From Mageeibacillus sp. UBA1046 (GTDB lineage Bacteria > Bacillota > Clostridia > Saccharofermentanales > DTU023), in contig DCDV01000004.1 in NCBI GenBank assembly GCA_002316595.1, forward strand, positions 242,425 through 276,829: a stretch of 34,405 bases of DNA, in the 5' to 3' direction. Position 1 is the stretch's first letter, and each line of letters begins with the position of its first letter. The position numbers and the translations under genes are program-made. Below the pieces are notes generated by a model. The model was not told the origin of the DNA and ran no database searches. It worked only from the letters and a program-made list of their open reading frames with translations. Below are positions 17,676 through 25,240 of the stretch, piece after piece.

Positions 17676-17701
17676 GACGAAAATGAACTGTAAATGGTTC
17701 C
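17676..17701 (-). promoter_or_regulatory. ECF sigma-type promoter upstream of the candidate anti-sigma gene
   Basis: On the minus strand GGAACC (17696-17701) is separated by 16 bp from CGTC (17676-17679), the general -35/-10 arrangement of ECF sigma-dependent promoters. It lies between the ECF sigma gene and the membrane-protein gene, reads toward the latter, and would give a leader of about 110 nt. Autoregulation by the adjacent sigma factor is inferred. Confidence 0.65.
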
Positions 17702-17704
17702 CGT

Positions 17705-17774
17705 TCGAAATTCTGGCAATAATCTCTCGAAATTCCGGCAATAATCTCCGGCAATAATCTCCGGCATTATTCTG
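17705..17774. repeat. 22-bp and 13-bp direct repeats abutting the ECF promoter
   Basis: Two 22-bp units (17705-17726 and 17727-17748, one mismatch) read TCGAAATTCYGGCAATAATC plus TC. They are followed by two 13-bp partial units (17749-17761 and 17762-17774). On the minus strand this array ends three bases upstream of the GGAACC -35 box, where activator sites or UP-like elements often lie. It also borders the sigma gene stop codon. Confidence 0.85.
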
Positions 17775-17788
17775 GGATAATCCAAAAA

Positions 17789-18355
17789 CTAGGGTATTTC
17801 TATGCCGCTGTCTTCTATCTCCTCCGCCAATAAAGACCTGCCTCTGCTCAGTCTCGACTTTACTGTTCCCTCGGAAATGTCTTGCAGAACGGCAATCTCT
17901 TTAATGCTGTAGCCGCCGATTTCATACAAGATCACCGTATCTCTGTATGCCTCAGGCAAGCGCAATAGAGATGTCCTGATCTTATTGACGGTTTCATCCT
18001 GCTCGACATTTTCAGCAGTTTCCTGGGATTTGGGGTTATGGACGGGATATTCCATTTTTTTGTCATCCCATAAGTCTTCTTTACGTCTGGTCTTATGGCG
18101 CAGGAAGTCATGACAGATATTTATGGTGACCCTGTAGCACCAGGTAAAAAATGATGATCGGCCGGAAAAGCTGTTAAGATTATTCAGAATTCGCAGTAAG
18201 GAGTTCTGCAGACAGTCTTCAGCATCATATTGATTGCCCGTCATTTTAACGCAGAGAGGATAGAGCCTTGTCATCAAGACTTCCAGCATTTGCTCCCGGG
18301 CTTCTGCATCTCCCTGTTTGGCAGACTCAAGCCATTTTTCCCCTGCATCTTCCAT
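17789..18355 (-). CDS. ECF-family RNA polymerase sigma factor
   Basis: 188 residues. It directs RNA polymerase to a small regulon, typically in response to envelope stress. Region 2 is clear (~28-100: LYPLCVKMTGNQYDAEDCLQ, FFTWCYRVTINICHDFLR). Region 4 carries the -35-recognising helix-turn-helix (LRLPEAYRDTVILYEIGG, then YSIKEIAVLQDISEGTVKSR). Regions 1.1 and 3 are absent, as in group 4 sigma factors. It starts three bases after the stop of the transpeptidase gene, so it belongs to the wall-synthesis operon. A membrane protein follows it, the usual position for a cognate anti-sigma factor. Confidence 0.93.
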   Translation of the reverse strand: MEDAGEKWLESAKQGDAEAREQMLEVLMTRLYPLCVKMTGNQYDAEDCLQNSLLRILNNLNSFSGRSSFFTWCYRVTINICHDFLRHKTRRKEDLWDDKKMEYPVHNPKSQETAENVEQDETVNKIRTSLLRLPEAYRDTVILYEIGGYSIKEIAVLQDISEGTVKSRLSRGRSLLAEEIEDSGIEIP

Positions 18356-18358
18356 ACG

Positions 18359-19771
18359 CTAAGGAATATCCACTGAGACTGCGTAACTCAGCAAATCAGC
18401 TGCGACTGTCGCAGCGTCTCTGTTCTCATCTTCTAATACTACTGCGATTGCCAGAGGATGGCTGTCAGAGATCAAATAGCCGGCAAAAAGCGAGCTCACC
18501 TCTATTTTACCTTCCTCATTTATCCTCTCGGCAGTGCCCGTCTTGCCGGCGATACTAAGTCCCTCTCTATACGCACGACGGCCGGTACCTGAATTCACTA
18601 CTGACAGCATGAGCTCTTCCAGCTCGGCCGCGGTATCCGGCCGGCAGGCGACAAAAAAATCTTCGGCTTTGCGCTCATATTTTACAGAGCCGAGAGGATC
18701 TGTTTCCTGCAATATTACACGGGGTTTAACCATCACGCCGTCGTTGGCAATAGCGCCGGCGATACCGGCCAGATGCATCGGGCTGACGGTCAATTTGTCC
18801 TGTCCGATCGGCTGTCCGACTCCAATCCATGAGAGAGCTCCCGCACCGGGCTCTTGTAGATCTATTTGACTTTGCGCGATTTTGAAACGATCAAGGTTTA
18901 GATTTCGATTGAAACCAAAGTCTTCCAGCTTCTCCGTTATTTCAGGTCTTCCCAGCGCGATCGCCAGCCTGCCGAAGAAAGCATTGCAGCTTTCACGGAA
19001 GGCTTCCTGCAGTTCCACCGTACCGTGCCCATCCGGAGTCAGCGTCTCATTGGCTCCTGCAGGCACGACCGGCTCGGAGCCCTTGCACTCTACTTCCATA
19101 TCGTGGTCCTGGCCTGAGTCCTCCAAAAAGGCGGCAGTTGAGATCATCTTTACAGTCGATCCCGGAAGATAGCGGCCATACAGGGCGCGATTAAAGAGTG
19201 AACCTTCAGTAATATTCTCCCAGTTAACCACATCTGCGGGATAAACCGAGGGTGAATTGACCAGCGCCAGCAAATCACCTGTCTCATAATTGAGGAGGAC
19301 GATACTGCCCTGATAATCTGCCAGGAGCCTGCCGGCCCTCAGCATCAAATCAGAATTGACCGTCAATGCCAAATCATTGCCGACAAAACCCTGGCCCCTG
19401 ACATCCAGAATCAGCTGATCCAGAAGAGAACGTGAATTACCAACGAGCTCCGGCATATAGATCGACTCGACACTGTTGGCTATTCTATGAGTATAGTCTC
19501 CTACCAGATGCAGACTTGCTTTGGCCAGAGCGGAATTTTCAGCGTACTCTCTTTCGCCTTTCACACTTTGGGCTAAGATAACGCCGTCTGAGCTCGTTAT
19601 GCTGCCGGCCTGACTATATATCTGCTGCAACGCGAATTTATTTTCTCCGGCAGCAGCTGAAAGCTCCTCCGTACTTCTTTTTTGCTGCACAAAGAGGGCG
19701 ACCAGCAAAACAGCCACAAAGAGCACCAGCAGCGCCGTTATCGTTTTTAAATTACGTAAAAACTGTCTCAT
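18359..19771 (-). CDS. Class B penicillin-binding protein (peptidoglycan DD-transpeptidase)
   Basis: 470 residues, close to the compact PbpA-type proteins. It cross-links peptidoglycan stem peptides outside the membrane and pairs with a SEDS glycosyltransferase. One N-terminal membrane anchor (~8-29) is followed by a short dimerisation-type region and a complete transpeptidase domain. The active-site motifs are S205-TVK (GSTVKMIS), S261-CN (ESCNAFF) and K410-TG (AGKTGTAERI). It lies 19 bp downstream of the FHA-FtsW/RodA fusion, its probable partner, and directly upstream of the ECF sigma gene. Whether it serves division, elongation or another process cannot be told from sequence. Confidence 0.93.
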   Translation of the reverse strand: MRQFLRNLKTITALLVLFVAVLLVALFVQQKRSTEELSAAAGENKFALQQIYSQAGSITSSDGVILAQSVKGEREYAENSALAKASLHLVGDYTHRIANSVESIYMPELVGNSRSLLDQLILDVRGQGFVGNDLALTVNSDLMLRAGRLLADYQGSIVLLNYETGDLLALVNSPSVYPADVVNWENITEGSLFNRALYGRYLPGSTVKMISTAAFLEDSGQDHDMEVECKGSEPVVPAGANETLTPDGHGTVELQEAFRESCNAFFGRLAIALGRPEITEKLEDFGFNRNLNLDRFKIAQSQIDLQEPGAGALSWIGVGQPIGQDKLTVSPMHLAGIAGAIANDGVMVKPRVILQETDPLGSVKYERKAEDFFVACRPDTAAELEELMLSVVNSGTGRRAYREGLSIAGKTGTAERINEEGKIEVSSLFAGYLISDSHPLAIAVVLEDENRDAATVAADLLSYAVSVDIP

Positions 19772-19789
19772 AATTTACTCGAATCTTCT

Positions 19790-21625
19790 TTAACTAGTGT
19801 AACTTGCCTGCCTGTCATCTTGAAGTTCCGGAGTTACAGTTGCTTTCTTTACCCGGACTTTGCGATAGCCTTTCTTTTCCCTGCGGGCAGAGACTCCCAG
19901 CAGTAACCCCAGCATCAAAAATTTCGCCAGCAGTGAGCTGCCGCCATGGGCGATAAAGGGCAAGGTAATTCCGGTCAACGGTATCAGACCTGTCGTGCCG
20001 CCGATAGCGATAATCGCCTCCATAAAAAATGCTGTAGTCAAGGCCAGAGTCAAACTGACACTAAAGCCGTCACGCCCTTTTATGACCGAAATAATCCCGG
20101 CCAGCCAGATGACAAAGAAAAGAATAATTATTGCAAACCCGGCGATCAGCCCCATCTCTTCGCAGACGATTGAGAAAACCATATCTTCTGATGCCAGAGG
20201 GATCGCTCTTGGTGATCCCCGGGTCAGTCCCTGACCGATGATACCTCCTCTGCCCACTGCTTGCAGTGCATAAACGATCTGGCTGTTTTGCGGATTTACT
20301 TCCTCCCAAAGAGAGATCCAGCCGAATATTCTTCGCTGCACATAGGGCATGCTCTGATAAGCAATAATGCCGGCGGCAGCTCCCACCGCCAGGATCAGGC
20401 CGGTTTTCAGATATTCGGATGTCATGACGGTGAAGACGATTAAAGTTACGGGCAGCAAAATCATGGCTGAGCCCAGATCAGGAAGCATTAAAAGTAAGAC
20501 GAAATTTACTGCCGCCCAGACAGCAAACCGTATCTGAATCTTGAGAGGCGGCCTGGTCTTAAAAAAAGATGCCAGCACAATAAGCCAGCCTATTTTAGCG
20601 AATTCTGTAAGCTGAATCGAGCGAGAGCCTATGTATATCCATAATCCGGCGCCATGCGTCGCCTGGCCTCTGCCAAAAACCAGAGTCACCAGGAGCAGCG
20701 CAGTCGTTCCGATCATCGCCGCTGTGCCAAGTTTTTCCAGCACTCTGGTATTGGCGACAATCAGGCTGAGGATAAACGCCAGAGTCAATCCGGCTAAAAT
20801 AATAAAGCAAATTTGCTGCCAGCCGGAAACCCGGGACAAGATGGCTGTTTCCAGATCATCTACTTTAGCGCGAAGATCCCAGAAGGAGAATCTGGTCTGA
20901 ATAATAAACCCGGTCAGATACAGAGCTTTGGCTGCCAAAAATATATCCGCGTTAAATTGCTTCAGTGAAAGCTTGAAGAGAAAAAACATCATATTAGAGA
21001 AGATAATGACTATTACGCTTAAAATCAGAATCATCTCCTGTTGAGGATGAAATACTTCCGGCAAAGTAAAAATCAACAGACCCATGCTGACTGCATAGAA
21101 TATGTTCAATAGAATAATGGTTGAGAGCGCCTGACCGGTGGTCGAAGAAGTAAGAGATTCCAAAGAGGATGAATCATCCTCCTCCTGCAGATAGCCCCTG
21201 TCATCAACCAGAGTCAATTTGGTGGTGCCCAGCCCGATAACATCGTTGTTAACAATCTCAGTTTTCTTCTCAACAGGTTTGCCGTTCAGCCAAACCAGTG
21301 TACGTGCGGAAACAGGCTCCAGATACCAGGAACCGTCATAGAGATAAAGCTGCGCATGCCTGCGCCTGACACCTTTGTCACGAATGCGCATATCGGCAGA
21401 TCCGGCCGAGCCAATGAGATTGGTATGGAAAAGGCGTACCGGTGAGAAAGTCTCGTCTTTCAGGCTTTCACGCAGCAAGAAGAAATACGTTGCCGGGCGG
21501 GCGGAAATCTTCATCTGTAAGCGAAGAATTCGCCACACTCTTAGCAGCGATAAGAGCGAAATCAGAAAAAGCAGAGGCCCTATCAGATAACGCAAATAAT
21601 AGCTGAGATAATCGCTGATCTGCAC
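19790..21625 (-). CDS. FHA domain fused to FtsW/RodA SEDS peptidoglycan polymerase
   Basis: 611 residues. An N-terminal membrane helix (~11-30) is followed by a cytosolic FHA-like domain (~60-140) and then a multi-helix SEDS domain (~175-590). SEDS signatures include LTEFAKIGWLI, PDLGSAMILLP, the acidic ASEDMVFSIVCEEMGLIAG segment, and TGITLPFIAHGGSSLLAK. SEDS proteins polymerise lipid II into glycan strands with a class B PBP, encoded just downstream. The FHA part retains RRRHA and WLNGKPV, but the residues usually contacting phosphothreonine differ: the GR pair reads GS (72-73) and the Ser of SxxH reads Arg (87). Mycobacteria encode separate FHA and RodA proteins in a related cluster; here they are one polypeptide. 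Confidence 0.92.
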   Translation of the reverse strand: MQISDYLSYYLRYLIGPLLFLISLLSLLRVWRILRLQMKISARPATYFFLLRESLKDETFSPVRLFHTNLIGSAGSADMRIRDKGVRRRHAQLYLYDGSWYLEPVSARTLVWLNGKPVEKKTEIVNNDVIGLGTTKLTLVDDRGYLQEEDDSSSLESLTSSTTGQALSTIILLNIFYAVSMGLLIFTLPEVFHPQQEMILILSVIVIIFSNMMFFLFKLSLKQFNADIFLAAKALYLTGFIIQTRFSFWDLRAKVDDLETAILSRVSGWQQICFIILAGLTLAFILSLIVANTRVLEKLGTAAMIGTTALLLVTLVFGRGQATHGAGLWIYIGSRSIQLTEFAKIGWLIVLASFFKTRPPLKIQIRFAVWAAVNFVLLLMLPDLGSAMILLPVTLIVFTVMTSEYLKTGLILAVGAAAGIIAYQSMPYVQRRIFGWISLWEEVNPQNSQIVYALQAVGRGGIIGQGLTRGSPRAIPLASEDMVFSIVCEEMGLIAGFAIIILFFVIWLAGIISVIKGRDGFSVSLTLALTTAFFMEAIIAIGGTTGLIPLTGITLPFIAHGGSSLLAKFLMLGLLLGVSARREKKGYRKVRVKKATVTPELQDDRQASYTS

Positions 21626-21644
21626 CTTTAACAGCTCCAGTCAA

Positions 21645-23513
21645 TTAATCAGTGGCGGGATGGAGAAGGCCGATCAGGCTGCACATATGTTCATCAAGCT
21701 CGGCGCTGACCGGGGCGCAATTTATCAGTTTCTCCAGTTGTATCAGCTCTGTTTCAAGCCTTTCACTGGTGTTGACCTGATCAAGAATGAAGATATCATC
21801 ATGATCAGTTTGTATTTTTTCTTCATCCAGAAAGAGTTCTTCTTCCATCTTCTCACCCGGCCTGAGGCCAATGAATTGGATAGGAATGTCGACATTAGGC
21901 TTATAGCCGCTGAGACGAATTAAGTCAGCCGCCAGATCAACAATCTTAACCGGCTGCCCCATGTCAAGGACAAAAATCTCCCCTCCGTTAGCGAATACGC
22001 AGGCTTGGATTACCAGAGATGAGGCCTCCGCTATCGTCATAAAGTAGCGCTTGATATCAGGATGTGTGACGGTGACTCTGCGCTGAGTTTCAATTTGCTT
22101 TTTAAAGAGAGGGATAACACTGCCATGACTGTTCAGGACATTGCCGAATCTGACCGCGGCAAAAGTAGTTTCAGGGTATTTGACATCCATCGCCAGTGTG
22201 GTAATTTCGGCCAGTCTCTTGGTCGCTCCCATGACATTGGTGGGATTTACCGCCTTATCGGTAGAGATAAGGACAAATTTTGAAGTCTTATATTTGCCTG
22301 CGATATCAGCCACATTGAAGGTACCGTAGACATTGTTCTTCACAGCCTCGATGGGATTATCCTCCATTAAAGGCACATGTTTGTGGGCAGCGGCGTGGTA
22401 AACCAGATCTGGTCTCCACTCGCGGAAAACCTCTTCCAGGCGTTCTCTGTCCCGCACAGAGCCGATAAGGATATTGGTTTTTATAAAGGGATACATATTA
22501 TTCAGATCTAACTGCAATGTATAGGCATTGTTTTCGTAGATATCAAAAATAAGTATTCTGTTCGGCGTATAAGCTGCGATTTGCCGGCATAATTCCGAAC
22601 CTATGGACCCTCCGCCTCCGGTAACCAGCACAGTCTTGCCTTTTATCCTGTCGCTTATGCCTTGAGTGTCAAGATTAATCGGATTTCTTCCTAAGAGGTC
22701 CTCGATATTAACATCGCGAACCGGTCCGATATTTGCGCGGCCCTCAATCGTGCTGCTTAAAAAGGGAACCATTTTAATGTCACATTTGGTTTGCTGACAA
22801 ATGGTGATAATCGATCTTATCGTCTTGCTGGAGGCGCTCGGTATAGCCAGGATAATCTCATCAATGTTGTGGTCTTCAGCAATACGGGGGATATCTTCTC
22901 TTGTGCCCAGGACCGGAACACCATTCACCTTGTATGTCTGCTTTAAGACATTGTCGTCAATAGCACAGATTGGAATGCGTGTGCCCTGGCGTCTCAATTC
23001 AGTTATCAGCTGACTGCCTGCCATGCCGGCGCCGACAACCATAACTCGGATCAAGGGCCTTCTGCCGTCTCTGTCCCCATCGCCCCAAAAGGAGCCGAGC
23101 AGTTTATTCTTAGGCCGGGTCAGCCGGTAGACAAGACGAATGGCCGCTACTGCGGTAAGGAGCAAGAACCAATAAATGACATAGATCTGAAATGGCAGTC
23201 TCTGATCCATAAGTTGCGTGATAATCAAAGACAAAAGCATCTGGAAGGTCACACCGGCAACCAGTATAAGATAGGTAGAGCTTTCTGCATACGCCCACAT
23301 ATGGTCATAGAAACCTACCAGCACATAGACGATAATAGAGCTTAGTAGGTAGATGAACCAGGTAGTCTTAAAACGTTCAATGATATCAGGCGGTATCCCG
23401 GTATCGGCGTAAAAAATCAAGGTGGCAACAAAGAGCGCGATAATAGAAGCTATCACGTCATAAGCAACCAGAAAAGCCTTTTTAGGGGTAATTCTGCGAA
23501 TAGGTTTATCCAT
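21645..23513 (-). CDS. CapD/PglF-type membrane nucleotide-sugar 4,6-dehydratase
   Basis: 622 residues. Four predicted membrane helices (~14-130) precede a first Rossmann domain (~155-265; VMVVGAGMAGSQLI) and a second, catalytic SDR domain (VLVTGGGGSIGSELCRQI at ~295). The active site reads STDK (417-420) with MGATK (428-432). Met replaces the usual SDR Tyr, as known for this family, which converts UDP-GlcNAc-type sugars to 4-keto-6-deoxy products for surface polysaccharide or glycan synthesis. The exact substrate is not determinable. It follows the DUF1858 gene by 10 bp and precedes the FHA-FtsW gene by 19 bp, linking polysaccharide synthesis to wall synthesis. Confidence 0.93.
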   Translation of the reverse strand: MDKPIRRITPKKAFLVAYDVIASIIALFVATLIFYADTGIPPDIIERFKTTWFIYLLSSIIVYVLVGFYDHMWAYAESSTYLILVAGVTFQMLLSLIITQLMDQRLPFQIYVIYWFLLLTAVAAIRLVYRLTRPKNKLLGSFWGDGDRDGRRPLIRVMVVGAGMAGSQLITELRRQGTRIPICAIDDNVLKQTYKVNGVPVLGTREDIPRIAEDHNIDEIILAIPSASSKTIRSIITICQQTKCDIKMVPFLSSTIEGRANIGPVRDVNIEDLLGRNPINLDTQGISDRIKGKTVLVTGGGGSIGSELCRQIAAYTPNRILIFDIYENNAYTLQLDLNNMYPFIKTNILIGSVRDRERLEEVFREWRPDLVYHAAAHKHVPLMEDNPIEAVKNNVYGTFNVADIAGKYKTSKFVLISTDKAVNPTNVMGATKRLAEITTLAMDVKYPETTFAAVRFGNVLNSHGSVIPLFKKQIETQRRVTVTHPDIKRYFMTIAEASSLVIQACVFANGGEIFVLDMGQPVKIVDLAADLIRLSGYKPNVDIPIQFIGLRPGEKMEEELFLDEEKIQTDHDDIFILDQVNTSERLETELIQLEKLINCAPVSAELDEHMCSLIGLLHPATD

Positions 23514-23523
23514 ATTTATAAGA

Positions 23524-23736
23524 CTAGTACTCGCTTGTTTCTAAATAGCTATTCAAGTCAGCGACAAGTTTGTCAACATCGATGTTATGGGCCTCAGAAG
23601 CTTCTTCCAATGATTCATGATCAGCCATAGCGCAGCCCAGACAATGCAAGCCATGAGCGAAAAAGATGGGAATCAGTTTCTCATCCAGCTCAATAGCTTC
23701 TGAAATCAACATTTCTTTTGTTATCTTCGCAGCCAT
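23524..23736 (-). CDS. DUF1858 small protein with paired cysteines
   Basis: 70 residues. The sequence ITKEMLISEAIELDEKLIPI, followed by HGLHCLGC and AHNIDVDKLVADLN, is typical of the DUF1858 fold. In this family two cysteines in CxxC spacing form a redox-active or metal-binding pair and the domain is often linked to hybrid-cluster and other redox proteins. The function in this setting is unknown. It is the first gene of the envelope cluster and has a plausible promoter upstream. A ribosome binding site (AGAGAGGA) precedes the ATG by about seven bases. Confidence 0.88.
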   Translation of the reverse strand: MAAKITKEMLISEAIELDEKLIPIFFAHGLHCLGCAMADHESLEEASEAHNIDVDKLVADLNSYLETSEY

Positions 23737-23771
23737 TAATAATATCCTCTCTTATAAAACAGAATGCAGAT

Positions 23772-23784
23772 ATTGCACTGCAAT
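23772..23784. promoter_or_regulatory. 13-bp palindrome in the leader of the DUF1858-envelope operon
   Basis: ATTGCACTGCAAT is a perfect inverted repeat around a central C. It lies between the candidate -10 box (23804-23809) and the DUF1858 start codon, a position where repressor operators occur. No regulator can be assigned. Confidence 0.4.
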
Positions 23785-23803
23785 CTCTTGTTTTTGTTAA
23801 TTA

Positions 23804-23832
23804 ATACTATCCCACCACTGATGAATTCGCAA
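23804..23832 (-). promoter_or_regulatory. Candidate promoter of the DUF1858-envelope operon
   Basis: On the minus strand TTGCGA (23827-23832) is separated by 17 bp from TAGTAT (23804-23809). Each hexamer matches the consensus at four of six positions. It lies about 70 bp upstream of the DUF1858 start codon and diverges from the HU promoter. Confidence 0.45.
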
Positions 23833-23880
23833 GATTTAAGATAAAAATGTCCTATAACATTGAAATTTGGGCATTTTAGC

Positions 23881-23910
23881 TTGACATAACATTAACGCAT
23901 GGTTAATAAT
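23881..23910 (+). promoter_or_regulatory. HU promoter with an inverted repeat over the spacer and -10
   Basis: A consensus -35 TTGACA (23881-23886) is followed after 18 bp by AATAAT (23905-23910). Between and across the -10 lies ATTAAC-5-GTTAAT (23891-23907), six-base arms around a five-base centre, placed where a bound repressor would block RNA polymerase. Confidence 0.65.
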
Positions 23911-23942
23911 ATGAAAGGATCATGATTTTAAGGAGGTTTTCT

Positions 23943-24218
23943 ATGAACAAGACCGATTTAGTTGATGCAGTTGCAAAAACGACAAAGTTAAGCAAAAAGG
24001 ACAGCGAGCTGGCAATAAATGCCGTTTTGAGCACCATTACCGACACACTGGCAGACGGTGAAAAAGTAGTGTTAGTGGGATTCGGCACATTTGAAGTTCG
24101 TAATCGTGCAGCCCGTAAGGGACGTAACCCAAGCACCAAGGAAGAGATCCACATTCCAGCTTCTAAGGCTCCCGTTTTCAAAGCCGGCAAAAACCTTAAA
24201 GAAAGAGTCAATAATTAA
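23943..24218 (+). CDS. hup: HU-family DNA-binding protein
   Basis: 91 residues, the standard HU length. HU dimers bend and compact DNA without strict sequence preference. The sequence shows the N-terminal helices (MNKTDLVDAVAKTTKLS), the GFGTFEVRNRAARKGRNP beta region with the minor-groove-binding arm, and IPASKAPVFKAGKNLKERV at the end. The ATG at 23943 has AAGGAGG six bases upstream, which decides against an in-frame ATG seven codons earlier. It is monocistronic, with its own promoter and terminator, in an otherwise minus-strand region. Confidence 0.97.
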   Translation: MNKTDLVDAVAKTTKLSKKDSELAINAVLSTITDTLADGEKVVLVGFGTFEVRNRAARKGRNPSTKEEIHIPASKAPVFKAGKNLKERVNN

Positions 24219-24249
24219 TTAGAGCTTTAGGCAATAATTATGAAAAGTC

Positions 24250-24283
24250 AGCGCAGATGGAAACATCTGCGCTTTTCTTTTTT
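24250..24283 (+). terminator. Rho-independent terminator of the HU gene
   Basis: A perfect 10-bp stem (AGCGCAGATG with CATCTGCGCT) around a GAAA tetraloop is followed by TTTCTTTTTT. It starts 32 bp after the HU stop codon. The Spo0A-like gene ends 16 bp beyond from the other side; its transcript may also use the hairpin, but the minus-strand T-tract is weaker. Confidence 0.93.
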
Positions 24284-24298
24284 CCGGCTCAACTTGTA

Positions 24299-25045
24299 TT
24301 AATTTATATATGATTTACTTTCCTTAAACTGGCTGTTCTTGTATTCACTGACCAAGTTAGATTTATAATCACTTACGACTTGATTGTGCAGCTTTTCCAA
24401 AGTCGAGATTACTGTGGGCTTGCCTTCCCTGTCATCCCTGCTAAGCCAGAATCTCTTGCTGGAAAGCGAGGCGCCCTGGGCCAGAGCCGCCTCTTCATCC
24501 GCTAACAGCGTCTGAATCAGGTAACGTAGATTTCGTTCGATCTGGGGTAAACTGACCCTGAACTCCTCCGCGATCAGAGGATACAGCCGCTTAGTTGCAG
24601 GCCGCATTAAGGCCGGATCAGCAAAAGATACATGCAGCATGCGTCTCAGCAAGGCATATCCGCGTAATCTGGTCCTAAAGCAATAACCTCGCAGGATATT
24701 GTCGATGCAATGCTCTACAGCAAAATCACCTTCTGATATTTTCTCCCGGAAAGATAAGGTGGCAGCTTCCGCAAAAGAACCAAATCTGCTGGCGGCAAAA
24801 CTGGCGCCTTTGCGGCCGTCCAGTACAAATTGAACTCTGCCCGACATATCAACCAACCCCATCATTCCTCGTTTTCGCAAGTGTTTGTTAACATTGCCTA
24901 AGAGATCCCGGTCGGTAGCCGCTAAATATATATGCACGACTGAATCCGGTTTAAAGGCCGGCTCATTTTTGTTGTTTAATCTCTGGGATAAGATAAAGTT
25001 GTCGCGCTCACCAGAAATCTTTTCAATAAGTTCTCCCATAACCAT
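24299..25045 (-). CDS. Stand-alone Spo0A C-terminal-domain transcription regulator
   Basis: 248 residues. Residues ~110-225 align by eye with the DNA-binding effector domain of Spo0A: the sequence around IDNIL, RGYALLRR, DPALM, TKRLYPLIAEEF and SLPQIERNLRYLI follows the Spo0A pattern, and a KPT motif follows. In Spo0A this domain binds 0A boxes to start sporulation. The N-terminal ~100 residues are too short and lack the motifs of a normal phosphoreceiver; VVHIYLAATDRDLL might be a remnant. Regulation therefore probably does not use the standard phosphorelay. The start at 25045 is chosen for GGAGG five bases upstream. It stands alone between two terminators. Targets are unknown. Confidence 0.75.
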   Translation of the reverse strand: MVMGELIEKISGERDNFILSQRLNNKNEPAFKPDSVVHIYLAATDRDLLGNVNKHLRKRGMMGLVDMSGRVQFVLDGRKGASFAASRFGSFAEAATLSFREKISEGDFAVEHCIDNILRGYCFRTRLRGYALLRRMLHVSFADPALMRPATKRLYPLIAEEFRVSLPQIERNLRYLIQTLLADEEAALAQGASLSSKRFWLSRDDREGKPTVISTLEKLHNQVVSDYKSNLVSEYKNSQFKESKSYIN

Positions 25046-25118
25046 ATATACCTCCAGTCCATAAAATACGAGGGAAGAATATTGTAATTTAATCACTGCG
25101 CCGATAATTCATGAACCG

Positions 25119-25157
25119 GAAAAATAATGCAGAAGGAGATATCGGGCTCCTTTCTGC
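25119..25157 (-). terminator. Terminator at the end of the fba-ligA-membrane protein unit
   Basis: On the minus strand GCAGAAAGGAG pairs with CTCCTTCTGC (one bulged base) around an eight-base loop, followed by ATTATTTTT. It lies about 85 bp after the stop codon of the small membrane protein and before the Spo0A-like gene. Confidence 0.7.
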
Positions 25158-25240
25158 TTGAATACTTGTGCGTTCAAAATATAAATTTTTCTGAGTGCAG
25201 CTGTTACAGGGATCTTCTTAGCCGAAATGATGAATAATTT

